A DNA stretch of 7,293 nt from Bacillota bacterium (GTDB taxonomy: Bacteria; Bacillota; Clostridia; Lachnospirales; Lachnospiraceae), in the NCBI GenBank assembly GCA_023458855.1, contig JAEWWQ010000318.1, forward strand, positions 1 through 7,293, given 5' to 3'. The position numbers and the translations under genes are program-made. The notes beneath the pieces were generated by a model. The model was not told where the DNA came from and did no database searches. It was given only the letters and a program-made list of their open reading frames with translations. Below are positions 6,149-7,293 of this stretch, one piece after another. Position 1 is the first letter of the stretch. Every line of letters starts with the position of its first letter.

Positions 6149-7293
6149 CTATTCAACAAATGAAACTTTAGTATTCGTCAATGTAAGATCTGCTGTTGTT
6201 GTATCTTCTGTTGAATTATTGATCTTAACTTCACCAGCTGCTAATTTTTTATAAAGAGCATCATACTCTTCCTGTGTGAATTTATCAAATTTAGAGGTAT
6301 CCATTGGAAGACCGATACCATCGTTTTCAGCTGTAAATGTTGTTGTGGCACCACCTGGGAATGTTCCATCGTAGTAAGCTTTTACCCCATCATATACTGC
6401 ATTAGATAAGAATTTCATAGCTGATGTAATAACTGTTGCAGATTCTGGAGACTGATCAACATCAACGCCAATAACCTTTGCATTTGCTTCTTCAGCAGCT
6501 GCCATTACTGAGTTACCAACTGCACCACCGCATCCAAAGATGACTTCTGTTCCATTCTGATACCAGGAAGCTGCCATAGCCTGTGCTTCCGGAGTAGCTG
6601 CAAACGCACCTGTGTAATTATACATAACTGTAACATCAACACCCATTTCGGCTGCCGCTGCGTCAGCTCCCTGAACGAAACCATATCCATAACGAACTAC
6701 TGCTGGTACAGCCATACCGCCCATGAAACCAAGTTTTGTCATACCATCTTTCACTGCAGCGTATCCTGCCAGATATCCCGGTTGATCCTCCTGGAAAAGG
6801 ATAGCCATTACATTATCACCAGTTTTGTAGTCTGAGTAGTCTGCATTGTGCGGTTCACCATCCAATAAAATAAATGTCACATCCGGATATTTTTCCTGAA
6901 CTGTGTAAACAGGCTCCTCAAATAAGTATCCTGGACAAACTACTAATTTTGCGCCGCCTTCCACTGCAAGACCGATTGTTTCAATATAGGAATCTGTTGT
7001 TCCTTCCTGTGGCTGGTAATATTTATAAGAAATACCGTTCTCATCAGCATATTTCTTTAAGCCTTCCCATGCACCCTGATTAAATGATTTGTCATCAATT
7101 GTTCCTAAATCTGTAACAAGAGCAAGTTCGTAACCATCTGCTGAACTTTCAGAAGCTGCGGCTTCTGTTGTAGCTGCCTCTGTAACTGCCTCTGTCGCAG
7201 CTGCTTCTGCCGGAGCTGTTTCCGTTGTAGCTTTTTCGCTGCTACCGCATCCTACTAACATAGTAGCTACCATAGCAACACTCAATATAGCAC
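6149..7293 (-). CDS. BMP-family nucleoside-binding lipoprotein (N-terminus cut by window edge)
   Basis: This is the extracellular substrate-binding subunit of the nucleoside importer, anchored to the membrane outer face by a lipid on Cys. The frame stays open to the window edge (visible start AILSVAMVATML), so the first signal-peptide residues are missing. A TTG at 7285 is possible but would leave too short a signal. The lipobox LVGC puts the modified Cys at 7249-7247. Counting from it, residues 2-38 are a Ser/Ala/Thr/Glu-rich linker encoded at 7246-7136. The Bmp domain (PF02608) follows, with the hallmark TDLGTIDDKSFNQ (46-58), GCGGAVGNSV (239-248) and IGVDVDQSP (260-268). The mature form is 366 residues, normal for the family, which includes Treponema PnrA/TmpC. 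Purine nucleosides are the known ligands of several members; the nearby cdd suggests cytidine too. It is the first gene seen in the operon, and any promoter lies to the right. Confidence 0.95.
   Translation of the reverse strand, partial: AILSVAMVATMLVGCGSSEKATTETAPAEAAATEAVTEAATTEAAASESSADGYELALVTDLGTIDDKSFNQGAWEGLKKYADENGISYKYYQPQEGTTDSYIETIGLAVEGGAKLVVCPGYLFEEPVYTVQEKYPDVTFILLDGEPHNADYSDYKTGDNVMAILFQEDQPGYLAGYAAVKDGMTKLGFMGGMAVPAVVRYGYGFVQGADAAAAEMGVDVTVMYNYTGAFAATPEAQAMAASWYQNGTEVIFGCGGAVGNSVMAAAEEANAKVIGVDVDQSPESATVITSAMKFLSNAVYDGVKAYYDGTFPGGATTTFTAENDGIGLPMDTSKFDKFTQEEYDALYKKLAAGEVKINNSTEDTTTADLTLTNTKVSFVE

Noticed and set aside
7283..7285. TTG as the real start of the lipoprotein
   Set aside because: It would leave only about 12 residues before the lipid Cys and no basic N-region. 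The frame continues open to the window edge, so the true start almost certainly lies beyond 7293.
1..7293. Mobile elements, CRISPR arrays, tRNA or rRNA genes, defence or secondary-metabolite genes
   Set aside because: I found no regularly spaced direct repeats, transposase or integrase motifs, tRNA-like folds or rRNA sequences. Apart from the unrecognised 102-residue gene, every gene is a transport or salvage gene.

Overview
This is a single-direction block: every supported gene lies on the minus strand, so transcription runs from the right edge (7293) to the left edge (1). The DNA is A+T-rich. Shine-Dalgarno sites are of the AGGAGG type, there is a Gram-positive-style lipoprotein, and the genes are tightly packed. 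The protein families and gene order point to a Firmicute, most likely a Clostridia/Lachnospiraceae-type gut anaerobe. The taxonomic placement is inference, not something I could test.

Layout in transcription order. (1) 7293-6149: a BMP-family nucleoside-binding lipoprotein, whose extreme N-terminus lies outside the window. (2) 6148-6051: a gap holding a near-consensus sigma-A promoter and an 11-bp stem-loop. (3) 6050-4509: a double-domain ABC ATPase. (4) 4519-3392 and (5) 3395-2442: two BPD_transp_2 permeases. The ATPase, first permease and second permease genes overlap by 11 and 4 bases. (6) 2404-1976: cytidine deaminase (cdd). (7) 1975-1862: a gap with a possible extended -10 promoter and nested inverted repeats. 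(8) 1861-491: an NCS2/AzgA-type purine-base permease. (9) 490-385: a gap with a possible promoter and a long wobble-rich hairpin. (10) 384-76: an acidic 102-residue protein I do not recognise. (11) 34-4: an intrinsic terminator that closes the block.

Together the genes form a nucleoside and nucleobase scavenging locus. The lipoprotein captures nucleosides, the ATPase and two permeases import them, and cytidine deaminase converts cytidine and deoxycytidine to uridine and deoxyuridine. The NCS2 permease separately imports purine bases. The order lipoprotein-ATPase-permease-permease matches the Bacillus YufNOPQ (NupNOPQ) and Lactococcus BmpA-NupABC transporters.

No undescribed multi-gene system is evident. 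The less ordinary parts are the orphan 102-residue gene, and three intergenic gaps that each pair a promoter-like sequence with a structured RNA element just downstream.
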